The notes beneath the pieces were generated by a model, which saw nothing but the letters and a program-made list of their open reading frames with translations, was not told the DNA's origin and did not search any database. Both the position numbers and the translations under genes were made by a program. Positions 45,122-57,949 of a stretch of DNA of 64,000 bases are shown here, piece after piece (the stretch's first letter is position 1; each line of letters begins with the position of its first letter). This stretch comes from Phlegmacium glaucopus (Eukaryota > Basidiomycota > Agaricomycetes > Agaricales > Cortinariaceae). Location of the stretch: contig MU130623.1 in the NCBI GenBank assembly GCA_015039465.1, forward strand, positions 289,685 through 353,684. Reading direction: 5' to 3'.

Positions 45122-46910
45122 GCCAGGTTTCGTGAACCATCAGAGTCCCAGCAGTATCTCGTAAGGCCATTGTTGTCCTATTTGTTGCAGGGTTGACGAG
45201 GGATTTACCACCATCACAGATGGATAGGGAGTGTACAATTGACTATTTCCTTGTTTCTCGGAATCGTTGCAAGCAAATTATTTGACAAAGGCTATGCTCG
45301 TTCCCTCATCATTACGGGTTCCACTGTTTCGTGTCTTTGTGAGTTACTCATCCTTCAAATACGGAAGTTTTTTGATCGCTTTTCGCCAAAGGCTTCTCAT
45401 GTCATCATTAGCAAAAGAAGGCAAATTACTATCAGGCTAGCCCCCCCAGAAATCATATTTCAGACAAATCTCAGACCAATCAATTTATATCGGCATATAT
45501 TTTACTAGCTATTTCTTAGTCAAGGCTTGGGCATGGGCATGGGAACAGGATTCACGTGCAGCAGTTGTTGGCGTACACTTCAGCGTCGAAGGATTTTGGC
45601 CTTCGGTATTATGGAATTTCGGTAGGCGCAGTTGCGTTTCCCATTAGTTAGCGCTTTTTTTGCATCCCTGAGAGCGGCTCGCTTACATATATAACCACTA
45701 TCCACTGTGCATTAAGCCTTGAAGTAAGCGGACGCCCTTAACTTTACGCCCTTGCCTATCTAATCCGCTTCACAAGCAACCTTCTTCCAAGACTAGGGTT
45801 CGCTTCTTCGGTCCGAACGACTGAATATATTTCCCTAGAGCGCCTTGTAGCAGGGAACTGCCTAATTTGACCTCGTCAAATCGTTAGGAAAGGAGACATG
45901 CCAGTGCCTAACATATCGAATTTCTTCTGCGATCCTCCATATGTATGGGTCTTGATCGCATAACTATCAGTCATTCTAGGAGCCAGAGAACGAAACGCAG
46001 TCTTCTGGCTGTTTTCTTCCCAGGTGGGTAGCTTCTTTTTTTTTTTTCGACATATAGATATATCTAATCATGTATTGATAATTTTCGTGGATGCAGAATT
46101 TTACCTCCAATTGTATTCAGTCGACCACAATATCGATAAGACTGTCATTTTATTCAGTTCAGATCCATTTTCATGGCCGGGAAGTTTTGACATATGTTTC
46201 CGACTTCTAGATCGCTATTCTCAATGGAGCTGGTGTGGTCGGCCGACTTGCTGCAAATCACCCGGGAGATATCTACGGGGTTTGGAATATCCAGGTTCCG
46301 GTCACCCTTATGACTGGTGCTACAATCTGGGCCGTCTTAGGGGTGTAAGTTGAATGCTCTCCACATATCCAAAATTCTGTTGGCAAGTTTTGCTTTGCAA
46401 ATGCTTAGCCACACCGAGCGTCACTAGCTGTTGTTAGTATAGCGTATGGCATGCTTTCTAGTGCATGTATGTTTAGGACTTTTCCACTCAACTGTTCTTT
46501 CTGGTTAATTAATCCACGAATATGGCTATCCATGACCCTGGCTGGAGTGGCTACGCTCTCCACAAGTCCTCAAGAAGCAGGGTGCGATCCAAACTTCACG
46601 GACTACTAGTATCTATGACTAGTAAACTCATCTAAATTCTCTTCCAGGGCTCGAGTCGGCGTTGCACTTGCAGTTTTCAGTCTTCGTTTAATCAGTTCAG
46701 CACCAGCTCAAGGTGCCTTGTTGGGTAACGATTGTTTGGATCAAACCGATTGCGTATCTAGCTTTAAGTTCGCTTCTATTATTGTGGTCTCGCTCCATCG
46801 ATCTATCCTTGCTCCTTTCCTAACAACAGTCCTTAATTATGGCTACAACAATCATGTATGCCATCGTCAGAACGTTGGTTGCCAAACGGAAGGGATCGCC
46901 GCGAGTGTAA
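45122..46910 (+). pseudogene. MFS transporter copy 1, 5'-truncated and decayed
   Basis: Nucleotide-level match to the two copies downstream, beginning only at CCATCAGAGTCCCAGCAGTATCTCG (exon 4 of copy 2). The first three exons are absent. The foldback element ends about 30-45 bp upstream. Frame damage includes loss of sequence in GIAMTG (GGTATTATGGAATTTCGG), and a deletion at GGTAACGATTGTTTGGATCAAACC that removes codons kept in copies 2 and 3. The end GGGATCGCCGCGAGTGTAA aligns with the stops of the other copies. It also shares 3' flanking sequence (about 47095-47165) with copy 3. Confidence 0.8.
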
Positions 46911-48167
46911 AGTGTCAAGGCCGTGGGGTATTATGTTTGCTGTTTGAATTACCGCGAAGTGTAATTCGTCCATTCGTCATGTATATATTTATCTTTATCT
47001 TTATCATTTCACTCCTTTTGTCCCTGACCAAATTACATCACATTCGTTTAGTTTTTATTTAGTAGTAGTCTCAACTTCGAGTGAAGTTGAGACAGTGAGC
47101 AGAATTTGTACACTACTTACGGAAATCATTGCTAATAGCTATTAGATAAAATCATTCTAGACACTTGTATTATTCTTGGAAACGAGGGGCAAAAAACGAG
47201 CGACCTGTTCAAAAAACTATGCCAATGCTCAAGGCAGTATAATATGGAGGGCAAGAGTGGACTGCTCTGTGTTTGGTTTGTGCCGAGCAACGGCACGTCC
47301 TCTCCATTTGGAAGGGATGTATTATATAATTTTTAACCTAAAGTCGATAATTCGGTGAGTGGCAGCCGAAGAGCAACCAATACATCAGTAAACTCGGGGA
47401 TTTCCCATGGTGTGTCACAGTCATGTCACACAAAATTATAACATCACACAAAATATCCTCCGAATCGATGATTGTACATGACATTTTCTGCCAGATAAGT
47501 CATAAATATTAAACAGGACTTTAAGCTTTATCCTCCATCAGTCCATCACCCGGCAGAACCAAATAGACGCAGCCGAGAGAGCAGTCCACTCCCTCCATAG
47601 TATAAAGTTGGAACTCAGCAAGTTCCCAGATTCCGGCTTCTGGCACCCTCCGGCACCCTTACCTAGCCGTGCCTAGCCGTGCCTTCCAAGGGCCGCTAAG
47701 ACTCCCTTGCTCCAAGAAGAACCGAGAAGGATGGAAAATTTGCAGAGATATACAAAAATGAGCCAAAACAGGCATCAAAGCACTAAACTATTTCTAGCTG
47801 GCCGGATTCGGTCCTACAGGTACCAACAGTCTTGTTGAATAACAAGTGCATCTCTAGACTCTTGCTATACAGGAACTTGAAGTAGCTTGAAGTAGACTTG
47901 AAGGTGTGTGAAATACTCGTCTCTTGTGACTTATAAAGATAGAAGTGTATAAACCATCAACGATATCAGGACATGTTCAAGTGATCTGACTCATGCACGG
48001 GAACATGAATCTCAGCAAGTGATAATATCAACATCGGACAGACATGGCCTACAATCGGCCTCGGGCTCTATTATGAAACACTGGTAACGACAGCCATACT
48101 ACTGCATTAGTAGTTTTAATGAGATTGAATGATATCCTCGCTTCCTGCTCATCTCTCTTCCCTCAAC
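46911..48167. other. Spacer between MFS copies 1 and 2
   Basis: Contains 3' flank shared with copy 3 and a pair of imperfect inverted repeats (47237-47300 and 47550-47609), described separately. The rest, to the copy 2 start, is unassigned. Confidence 0.4.
47237..47609. mobile_element. MITE-like inverted-repeat element candidate
   Basis: TATAATATGGAGGG..AGTGGACTGCTCT at 47237-47268 is mirrored by AGAGCAGTCCACTCCCTCCATAGTATA at 47580-47606. Similarity continues inward through TTTGGTT..TGCCG. Total length is about 370 bp with no coding capacity. Target duplication not resolved. Confidence 0.45.
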
Positions 48168-50377
48168 ATGCCAGTGAACGAAGAACCAGACCACTCAACC
48201 AGGGATGAAAAAGCTCTTGAACAAGAGTTCATATATGACGACACTCGTGCTTGGCTCATCCTCGCTGGAGTGTGAGTTCTGAGTTTACACTATCTTTGAT
48301 GTTTACAGTTACGAATCCTCACCTTCAGCTGGCTGAACCTTTTTGCTACCCTTGGGTTCGTTCAAACTTTATATTCCTCTTTCCCGATCCCTGTTCCTGA
48401 AAAAGATCAGTTACATCTACTCCTTCGGAGTCTACCAAGGTGCGCCAAGACATGACAATATAAATTATTGACTTCCTCCTCACATAAAAATATTCACAGA
48501 TTTTTATACTCGTATATACCTGAGCCATCAGGGTCCCAGCAGTATCTCGTAAGTCATCCTTATCTTATTTGTCGCGCTGACATGAGGGATTTACCACCAT
48601 CACAGATGGATAGGGAGTGTACAGTTGACCATTTCCTTGTCTCTCGGAATCGTGGCAGGGAAATTATTCGACAAAGGCTATGTTCGTTCCCTCATCATTA
48701 CGGGTTCCTTTATTTTTGTTTTTTCGTAGGTCACTCATCCTTCAAATAAGGAAGTTTTTTTGATCACTTTTTCGCCAAAGGCTTTTCATGTCGTCATTAG
48801 CGAAAGAAGGCAAATACTATCAGGCGAGCTTTCCCAGGAATTATCTCTCAGACCAATCAATTTATATCGGGATATATTTAACTAGCTATTTCTGAGTCAA
48901 GGCTTGGGAATGGGGATTGGAGCAGGATTAGTATTGACTCCATGCACCGCAGTTATCGGCGTACACTTCCAGCGTCGAAGAATTTTGGCCTTCGGTATAG
49001 CCATGACTGGAACTTCGGTAGGCGCAGTTGCGTTTCCCATTAGTAAGCGCTTTTTATGCATGCCTGAAAGCTGCCTGCTTACAGATATACATATCCACTG
49101 TGCATTAAGTCTTGAAGTAAGCGGACGCCCTTATATTTACGCCCTTACCTAACTAATCCCCTTCACAAGCAACCTTCTCCCAAAACTAGGGTTTTCTTCC
49201 GCAGTCCGAACGACTGGATACATTTCCCTAGGGTGCCTTGTAGCAGGGAACTGCCTAATTTTGCCTCGTCAAATCGTTAAGAAAGGAAACATGCCAGCGC
49301 CTAACATATTAGGTTTCTTCCGTGATCCTCCATATGTATGGGCCTTGATCGCGTGAGTGTCACTTATTCTGGGAGCTAGAGATAAATGATGTGAGACGCC
49401 TTGAACTGACTATATCTTTTCAGCTCGACTATCGGTCTTCTCGGTGTTTACTTCCCAGGTGAGTAGCTTCTTTTTTTAATTACATCTAATCATGTATTGA
49501 CATTTTTCGTGGATGCAGCATTTTATATCCAATTGTATGCGATGGACCACAATATCGATCAGACCCTGTCATTCTATTCAGTAAGTCATTCACAGCTATT
49601 TTCATGGTGGGGAAGCTTTGACATGTATTTCCTTCCAGATCGCTATTATCAATGGAGCTGGTGCGGTCAGCCGACTTGCTGTAAATCACCTGGGAGATAT
49701 CTACGGGGTGTGGAATATTCAGATTCCCATCACCCTTATGACCGGTGCTTCGATTTGGGCCGTCTTGGGGATGTAAGTTCAATGCCTCTCCAGATATCCG
49801 AAATGCCCGTTCACAAAATTTCTTTCCAAACGCTTAGCCACGACCGAGGGTCATTAATTGTTGTCAGTATAGTGTATGGCATGCTTTCTAGTGCATGTAT
49901 GTTTAATATTCGGAATTATTTTCCCACTCAACTGTTCTTCTGGTTAATTAAATAATCCACGAATAGGGCTATCCATGACTCTGGCTGGAATGTCTACGCT
50001 CTCCGCAAGTCCTCAAGAAGCAGGGTAGGATCCTAAAATTCCACGGACTAATAGTATCTATGACTAGTAAACTCATTTAAATTCTCTTCTAGAGCTCGAG
50101 TCGGCGTTGCACTTGCAGTTCTCAGTCTTGGATTGATCGGTTCAGCACCAGCTCAAGGTGCCTTGTTGGGTACCGAACGGGCCAACTTTATTTGGATCAA
50201 ACCGATTGCGTATTCAGCTGTAAGTTCACTTCTTCTATTATTGTCGTCCTTGATTCGCTTCATCGATCTATCCCTTCCTCCTTTTCGAATTCACAGTCCT
50301 TGATTATGACTACGACAATCATGTATGCCATAGTCAGAATGTTGGTTGCCAAACGGAAGGGATCGCAACGAGTGTAA
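48168..50377 (+). CDS. MFS transporter, monocarboxylate-transporter-like, copy 2
   Basis: Multi-exon gene starting MPVNEEPDHSTRDEKALEQEF. It continues through TRAWLILAGV|WLNLFATLG|YIYSFGVYQ|DFYTRIYLSHQGPSSIS|WIGSVQLTISLSLG, GKLFDKGYVRSLIITGS, GLGMGIGAGLVLTPCTAVIGVHFQRRR, then GYISLGCLVAGNCLILPRQI, AFYIQLYAMDHNID, GAGAVSRLAVNHLGDIYG, ending MTTTIMYAIVRMLVAKRKGSQRV. This is a 12-helix fungal MCT-type MFS protein, probably of the plasma membrane, with unknown substrate. Exon junctions between about 48720-48900 and 49045-49180 are unclear. The expected GT donor after KEGKYYQA is absent in copies 2 and 3 (GC donor possible), so the gene may be partly damaged. It is one of three tandem copies. Confidence 0.7.
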
Positions 50378-51274
50378 AGAGTCAACACCGTAGGGTGTAT
50401 GTTTGGTGTTTGGATTATTGCGAAATGTTCCATTCGTTATGTATGTATACTGTACCATTTCGATTGATTCAGCCAGTCCCATTTCACCGGGCTTGTGGTC
50501 CTTGGTCTCTGTCCCACGTCACACCGAGTCACCGACTGTTGATCTAAATATATTCAGCACCGGCAGAAGATCTGCCAGGAGCCGTCAGGGTGTGTTTGTC
50601 AAGTAAACGGCTGCAGATCAATTTTGGGTCTATCGATAATTAAACAGCTGTAAGGAGCTGCAAGGTAGACACAGACATAGATTACTATCTTTTCTCTTTG
50701 ACGTAAATCTCTGATTTCTATCTTAGTTTGACTTACAGCTGAGGAATTTATTGAACCCAGTAGTTAAGAAGTTGATAATTTGATTCACGTTTGGCCGGCG
50801 CGGGTCGAGCACCTTGCAAACGAGTGAGTAAAACGGTACAGTATGCTACTACATATATATATAATTTTTTTTCACAGGAATGTCTTAATTAAAGTCTTAT
50901 ATATTGAAGGATCGAAAAAGTGTTAGAAGAGATCTAGTACATAAAAATACATTTCCTAAGGTTTTAGCTATTTTTTTGGCCGACCGCCAAAATTTTAAAT
51001 TTTCGTTATCGTGAAATCGGCTCGTGCCAATCGATTCATTGATTCGAAATAATGCTATTCCAATGGTTTTCAGAATTTTCCGGGTAACGGAGGAGTGCCC
51101 AAAATGGGAGGATGAAACTTGATGTCTTTGATTGTCAACTGTAATCCGATAAACTTTGCCTTCTCTTGCAAACGTCGATGTTGAATTCCGCGGAATTCCG
51201 CGTCTGCCGGAAGGTTGAGCAGCCAAATTTTTGGCCCATCCATACCCTCGCATCTCTCTTCCCTCGACCGTGAC
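50378..51274. other. Spacer between MFS copies 2 and 3
   Basis: No gene recognised; AT-rich with TA repeats near 50855. Confidence 0.35.
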
Positions 51275-53478
51275 ATGCCAGTGAACGAAGAATCAGACAA
51301 CTCAACCAGGGATGAAAAGTCTCTTGAACAAGAGTTCATATGTGATGATACTCGTGCTTGGCTCATCCTCGCTGGAGTGTGAGTTCTGAGTTTACACTAT
51401 CCCTGATGTTTACAGTTACGAATCTTCACCTTCAGCTGGCTGAACCTCTTTTCTACCATTGGGTTCGTTTAAACTTTTCCCTTTCCCGATCCCTGTTCCT
51501 AAAAAAATCAGTTACATCTACTCCTTCGGAGTCTACCAAGGTGCGCCAAGTCATGATAATATAAATTGTTGATTTCCTCCTCACATAAAATTCTTCACAG
51601 ATTTTTATACTCGTATATACCTGAGCCATCAGGGTCCCAGCAATATCTCGTAAGTCATTGCTTTATTATTTGTCGCAGGGCTGACGTGAGAGATTTATCA
51701 CCATCACAGATGGATAGGGAGTGTACAATTGACCATTTCCTTGTCTCTCGGAATCGTGGCAGGAAAATTATTTGACAAAGGCTATGTTCGTTCCCTCATC
51801 ATTACGGGTTCCTCTATTTTCGTTTTTTCGTGGGTCACTCATCCTTCAAATGCGGATGTTTTTTTGATCACTTTTTCTCATAAAGGCTGTTCATGTCGTC
51901 ATTAGCGAAAGAAGGCAAATACTATCAGGCGAGCTTTCCCAGGAATTATCTCTCAGACCAATCAATTTATATCGGGATATATCTTACTAGCTATTTCTGA
52001 GTCAGGGCTTGGGAATGGGCACTGGAGCAGCATTAGTGTTTACTCCATGTACTGCAGTTATCGGCGTACACTTCCAGCGTCGAAGAATTTTGGCCATCGG
52101 TATAGCCATGACTGGAAGTTCGGTGGGCGCAGTTGCGTTTCCCATTAGTAAGCGAACGCTTTTTATGTATTCCTGAAAGTTGCTTACTTACATATATATC
52201 TCCACTGTTCATTAAGTCTTGAAGTAAGCGCCTTTAACTTTACGCCTTTGCCTATCTAATTCGCTTCACAAGCAACCTTCTTCCCAAAGTAGGATTTGCG
52301 TCCACGGTCCGAACGACCGGATACATCTCCCTAGGGGCCCTTGTAGCAGGGAACTGCCTAATTTGGCCTCGTCAAATCGTTAAGGGAAACACGCCAGTGC
52401 CTAACATATTAGGTTTCTTCCGCGATCCTCCATATGTATGGGTCTTGATCGCGTGAGTCTCCGTCATTCTGGGAGCTAGGAGCGAAACGTTGAGCCTTGA
52501 ATTGACTTTTATTTTCGCAGCTCGACTATCAGTCTTCTGGCTGTTTTCTTCCCAGGTGAGTTGCTTCTTTTTTTGTTTTGACATCTAGATATATCTAATC
52601 ATGTATTGATATTTTTCGTGGATGCAGCATTTTATCTCCAATTGTATTCGGTCGACCACAATATCGATAAAACCCTGTCATTTTATTCAGTAAGTCATGC
52701 AGATCTATTATCATGGCCGGGAAACTCTGACATGTGTTTCCGACTTCTAGATCGCTATTCTCAATGGAGCTGGTGTGGTCGGCCGACTTGTTGCAAATCA
52801 CCTGGGAGATATCTACGGGGTTTGGAATATCCAGGTTCCGGTCACCCTTATGACTGGTGCTGCGATCTGGGCCGTCTTAGGGGTGTAAGTTGAATGCTCT
52901 CCACATATCCAAAATGCCGTTGCCAACTTTTGCTTTCCAAACGCTTAGCCACGACCGAGGGTCATTAATTGTTGTCAGTATAGTGTATGGCATGCTTTCT
53001 AATGCATGTATGTGTAGGATTTGAAATTATTTTTCCACTCAACTGTTCTTCTGGTTAATAAATCTATGAATAGGGCTATCCATGACTCTGGCTGGACTAG
53101 CTACGCTCTCTGAAAGTCCTCAAGAAGCAGGGTACGATCCAAAATTCACGGACTACTAGTAATTAATGTCTACTAAACTCATTTAAATTCTCTTCCAGGG
53201 CTCGAGTCGGCGTTGCACTTGCAGTTCTCAGTCTTGGATTAATCGGTTCCGCACCAGCTCAAGGTGCCTTATTGGGTAACGACCGGGCCAAGTTCATTTG
53301 GGTCAAACCGATTGCGTTTTCAGCTGTAAGTTCGCTCCTTTTATTATGGTCCTTGATTCGCTTCATCGATCTATCCTTGCTCCTTTCCTAACAACAGTCC
53401 TTAATTATGGCTACAACAATCATGTATGCAATCGTCAGAATGTTGGTTGCCAAACGGAAGGGATCGCAACGAGTGTAA
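51275..53478 (+). CDS. MFS transporter, monocarboxylate-transporter-like, copy 3
   Basis: Closest relative of copy 2: starts MPVNEESDNSTRDEKSLEQEF and ends GALLGNDRAKFIWVKPIAFSA|SLIMATTIMYAIVRMLVAKRKGSQRV. Exons and introns align with copy 2 almost base for base. The same puzzling middle junctions occur (about 51830-52015 and 52145-52280). The acceptor before GLGMG differs (GTCAGGGCTTGGG instead of GTCAAGGCTTGGG), which could shift the frame. Other internal motifs (YSFGVYQ, GKLFDKGYVRSLIITGSS, HFQRRRILA, NHLGDIYG) are intact. Function as for copy 2. Its 3' flank is shared with copy 1, so the duplicated unit includes about 100 bp beyond the stop. Confidence 0.7.
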
Positions 53479-54108
53479 AGACTGTGCGGTGTATGTTTTC
53501 TGTTTGAATTAGTGTGAAGTGCAATCCGTCTCTTCTTTATGTACGTTGTGTTATAAATATATCATAATTATCTTTCGTTTGTCCCTGAACAAATTACATG
53601 ATCACGGCCACCCTGCTTTAGAAGTCTCGACCCCGAGTGAGTAGAATTTTTATACTTACGGAAATCATTGCTAATAGCTATCAGATAGATTCAATCTAAA
53701 TACTTACATAAAGCTTCATCATCGACATTCTAGCCAAATTCCGGCTTCCCACCTGGAAGACAATAGCAAATTATCATGTTCACTACCCATTTGTCTATTT
53801 TTTTGGCAGTGCTACAGCCACAGTCCCAATTTCCAAAGAGCCTTCTCAATTGTTTAATCGGCCCTCGTAATTGAAAAAATGCCGTTGGCCCTCTCCGGAT
53901 GAAACTCTTTATCAAGTAGACAAAGGCGGTTAAAGTGAGCTTTTACTACTAAGTGCTAATATTTTTGTTTGTTCAAGTGGCCCATGCCACCGGCAAAGTG
54001 TTGGCAAGGTGACAAAGAACTTCACCACTACTGCCCATCATTCGAAGCCACCAGGCACTGGCAGCATAAAAACCAAGGCCGACCTTCTCAAGAATTTTAT
54101 CGTTCACA
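53479..54108. other. Intergenic region upstream of the SET gene pair
   Basis: Includes the copy 1/copy 3 shared flank (to about 53700). No gene recognised. Confidence 0.35.
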
Positions 54109-55301
54109 ATGAACCTGCGGGGATTTCTTAACACCTCCAAAGGGAAGAAAGCCATTCAACGTGAACCTATTACTCCTAAAAATACAACCCCGGTCACCTC
54201 TCCAGGCCCTCCCGCATTAGCAGGTGAGTGTTCAGCGGATCAGTATATTTTCATTCATGTATTCAAATTATATCATATTCAGGTTTGAAAAGTCCAATTA
54301 TCACAATGCCTTTTGGGAAAGTAGAGGATATCGGTCAGTCACTCGCAAATTATCATTATATAAGGATGTGTCTGAATAAATTTGTTGGATCCAACTAGAG
54401 ATCGACAAAGACTATGCATACGACAACAGAGTTTTCGAAGACAGACAACCTACGGAAGAAGATCTCCCAGACAACTCGATTTCAATGACCACCATCCCAA
54501 TACCGTATATGAATCAACCCGACGACCCAGATGGCTATACACAGTGGCTCGTGAAAGGAAACACAAAGAAAAAGGTCCTTAACACTCCTGGCTATCCCCG
54601 GCCCATTCCTAAACCCCCCAAGCTCAACTTCATCGTCAAAGCCACACCCGCCATGGGCATGGGAATGTTCGCCACTCGTAACATCAGTTTCGGCGAACTC
54701 ATCCTCTCCGAACGTCCTCTCCTCATCTACCCGCGCAGCATCAACATAGGGTACGACGCCCCAGACCACTACTCGATTGAACAATTTACCAAAGTTGTTT
54801 CAATGGAGACTGAGAAGAAACTGGAACGAATGCTTTCACGGATGAACGAAGAGGAGAGGAATGCGTACTTGGAGCTTGCGAACAGTCATAAAGAAGATGG
54901 AAGTGGACCTCTCCTAGGAATAATGCGCACCAATGGATTTGGTATTGATTATCTGGCGGATGGTCCCCACGGAGCGCCAATAACGGTAAAAAATGGATAT
55001 ACAGCGGTTTGCAAGCTAGGATCTCGCATCAACCACAGGTAAGAATACTTGAAACTCCTTATTGGAATGGTCCTGGAACACTGAATGATTGATTAGTTGC
55101 ATCGCAAATGTGCAGGGGGACTTTTGTATTCCTTCGTTTTCTATGCAGTTCGTAGCGGTCGCTGACATCAAGGCTGGCGAACAGATCGTGTACAGCTATT
55201 GCATGGGGTCGACCGAATGCTCCAAGGCTATACGAGCTGAGCAGTTACTACCCTATGGGATAGTTTGTACCTGTCCTGCTTGCGAGGATCCAAAGCTTTG
55301 A
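54109..55301 (+). CDS. SET-domain protein (SMYD/SET5-like), short paralogue
   Basis: Four exons (54109-54223, 54283-54333, 54399-55038, 55097-55301) give 336 residues. The SET core starts FIVKATPAMGMGMFATRNISFGELILSERPLL. The signature GSRINH|SCIANVQ is split by the last intron, followed by FVAVADIKAGEQIVYSYC (SET-C tyrosines) and a CxCxxC post-SET motif (CTCPACEDPKL). The stop comes directly after the post-SET cysteines. The neighbouring paralogue continues for about 80 residues, so this copy lacks the C-terminal helical region. These motifs fit S-adenosylmethionine-dependent lysine methyltransferases, with substrate unknown. Tandem with the gene at 55463. Confidence 0.83.
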
Positions 55302-55462
55302 TAAAAAGAAGGAAGTCTATGTATGTACCAGATCGTAGCAGACAAACATTGTCCATTGTTATTGTATCTTTATAAACTGACACGTGATTGCCAATTCCTT
55401 TCTGGAGGGACGTCATAATAAGCCATAAATGCCATCCCAGTGGCATCGTCCTTACCATCACC

Positions 55463-56902
55463 ATGGGTAAAAAAAAATCTAAGAATGCTCCTCGAAATGC
55501 ACCTATTCCTACTAGTACTACCGCCTCGATCTTTGGTCAGTGGCTCGGTTGGACAGAAAACTTAAACTGAACTTCTTTATGTAAAAGCGGAGGAGTCTTA
55601 TAACCTCCCGTATGGAAAGGTTGAAAACATAGGTTAGTAGGCGCACACCATATGAATTCAATCACCCAATATCATTTTTAACCCTCAAACGACTCAGATC
55701 TTCCAGATGGCTACCAGGAGAAGCCTCTCCAATATCGCGAAGTCCCTGCGTCATCGTCAGGAACTGCTGCCCAAGTTGACGACGAAGACCCTACACTGTT
55801 TACCACAATTCCTGGACGGTATCGTAACGGTGATGATGATCCTGATGGACATAGCGAGTGGATGCTGAGGACGGGTACGAAAGAAAAAGTCACTCGTGCC
55901 CCAGGATACCCCCAACCTATCCCAAAAACTTCTCAAATCAACTATGTTATCAAAACTGTTCCTGATATGGGTATGGGCATGTTCGCCACTCGCGACATCG
56001 AGATAGGCGAACTCATATTCTCCGAGCGTCCTCTCCTTGTGATACCCGAAGTTCTGATAACATCCGTCGCGACTGAGGAGCATTATACTGAAGCACAAAT
56101 CCAGAAGATCATGTTGATAGAAGCAGAGAAAATGCTTGAAATAGCGTTTGGTCGTATGAACGATAAGGATAAGAAGGCGTATATGGGCCTTATGAATAGT
56201 CACCAAGATGACGGAAGTGGTCCGCTCATGGGGATTCTGCGAACAAATCGTTATGGCCTAGATGGTCTCGCAGATGGTCCAGATGGTGCAAAAGTTACGT
56301 CGAGGATGAGATATAGCGCGGTTTGTGACAAGGGTTCTCGGATTAATCATAGGTATGTCGTTGTGCTTTTTATTGTTCCTTCTAGCTGTTCTATTCCATG
56401 ACCGAGATCTGATTTATTAAATGCGTACAGCTGCATGGAGAATATCACAACAAACTTCAGAATCCCTTCATTCTCAGTTCAATTCATCGCCACCAAAGAG
56501 ATAAAAGCCGGAGAGCAGATATTTTTCTGTTATTGTCATAAAAGTTCTTCAGCAGCCGAACGAAAAGAGGAACTTGCGCGATACGGGGTCGTATGCCAAT
56601 GTTCTGCGTGTCTGAACGCTACGCCGGAAAGAGATCGACTTCGCAAAGAATACACCCGACGTGTTAACGAATACGCCAGACTAAGCAAGATATGGATTCA
56701 GGACTCGAGTCTTGATGAGGATGTTCTCAGACCGGTCGTGAAGTTATATAACGAGATGAAGGCAGAAGGACTGGATACGTCTGAACACTATTCACTGCTC
56801 CTAGGGGTCTTTTATGCCGTGTATACGAGATTGAACCAGCGAGAGAAGGCGGCCAAGTGGGCAGACGAGATCAAGAAGCATACGAGACTCACGGTTGCAT
56901 AA
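55463..56902 (+). CDS. SET-domain protein (SMYD/SET5-like), long paralogue
   Basis: Four exons (55463-55535, 55588-55632, 55698-56352, 56431-56902) give 414 residues, with the same intron positions as the upstream paralogue. SET motifs: MGMGMFATRDIEIGELIFSERPLL, GSRINH|SCMENITTNF, IKAGEQIFFCYC and CQCSACL. The expected YSY tyrosine motif reads FCYC here, while the upstream paralogue keeps YSYC. One aromatic position of the methyl-transfer pocket therefore differs and activity may be altered. A C-terminal helical region (YARLSKIW...LLLGVFYAVYTRL) follows, resembling a TPR-like tail of SMYD proteins. It clearly arose by tandem duplication. Confidence 0.85.
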
Positions 56903-57432
56903 TTGAGGTGATGGTTGAATCCGAAATGGCTGTCGGGTATCGAATGTTATAGTTGAAGTGTAAAATATTCAGGCGCAATGGTGAAGAAGACACCAGAACA
57001 TGAGACTGGAACAGCAGACATAAGGTAGAACATGTTATCCACGGGCTCGGGTCATGACGACTACACTGGAGAGAAACCATGCTAACCACAACCGAAAGTA
57101 TTATGGGCTAGCACCTTGAGCACAAGAAAGCCCTGTGATGACTAGACGGCAGATCGCCCCCCATACCCGGAATCGAGCTTGCTAAATGTTGGCCGAATGA
57201 ATTGAGTTTCTGTATCAAATAACATATGGTACAAAGTAAGAAACAACCAGCCATATTTAATGTGAGTAATGTCACCATGTAATTGTGACATTTCCTGATG
57301 TGACTTAGACTAGTTATAAAAGATTGTGACGCGGCAATAATACTAGCTGGTCGTTACACCTCCTCAGGGTCCTCCGAGTCCACAAGCCCTGTGACATGGG
57401 ACTAGCCGAATCAATTCAGGATTGCTACTTGA
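56903..57432. other. Intergenic region, no gene seen
   Basis: 3' flank of the SET pair and promoter region of the next orphan. Confidence 0.35.
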
Positions 57433-57890
57433 ATGTTGGTCATGTCCGTCCTCAGAAATACTCAACAGCCTCCTGTTCTCGCCTCTGAACGTGCTCCTTC
57501 AATCGCTGCTCACATCGCCCAAATTGATCCTTGGATCGTTTATCACCTAAAATCCACTGTCTTATCAGGTGTGCATTACGAAAATCAGTTATATGGTAGC
57601 TTCAATGCATGCCTCACTTCAATATTCCCCTTGAAACGGCGGTTCATGGTCATCCCGCAAGCTATTGTTCGCAGGGCTATGGACACACAAGAGATCCACG
57701 ACGATCCAGATGTATCATTTGGGTCAACTGGTGCACTTCACGAATCAAGACACCTTGGTAAGCGTCATTCATTGTTTCCCAAATCGAGGCCCTGGCCGAA
57801 CCACCGTCACGACTCCAATTTTCAGCTGGTGTGGTGTGATGCAGTAGTTTGTACTACCATAGAAATAGGTATTGTATATTAATGCGAGAG
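57433..57890 (+). CDS. Basidiomycete orphan, possibly nuclease-fold, partial model
   Basis: Frame MLVMSVLRNTQQPP...HLKSTVLSGVHYENQLYGSFNACLTSIFPLKRRFMVIPQAIVRR...DVSFGSTGALHESRHLG. I recall similar basidiomycete orphans that continue into a V-E-V-K type strand. Beyond a likely donor at 57758, another frame near 57870-57940 contains RYCILMREVKDSVLECFKQQE, which would supply such a motif. Exact splicing is unresolved, so the end given is that of the open frame only. A PD-(D/E)XK-like fold is a guess. Confidence 0.4.
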
Positions 57891-57949
57891 GTCAAGGACT
57901 CCGTCCTCGAATGTTTCAAGCAGCAAGAGTTTTCGGGATGAATTGTTTC

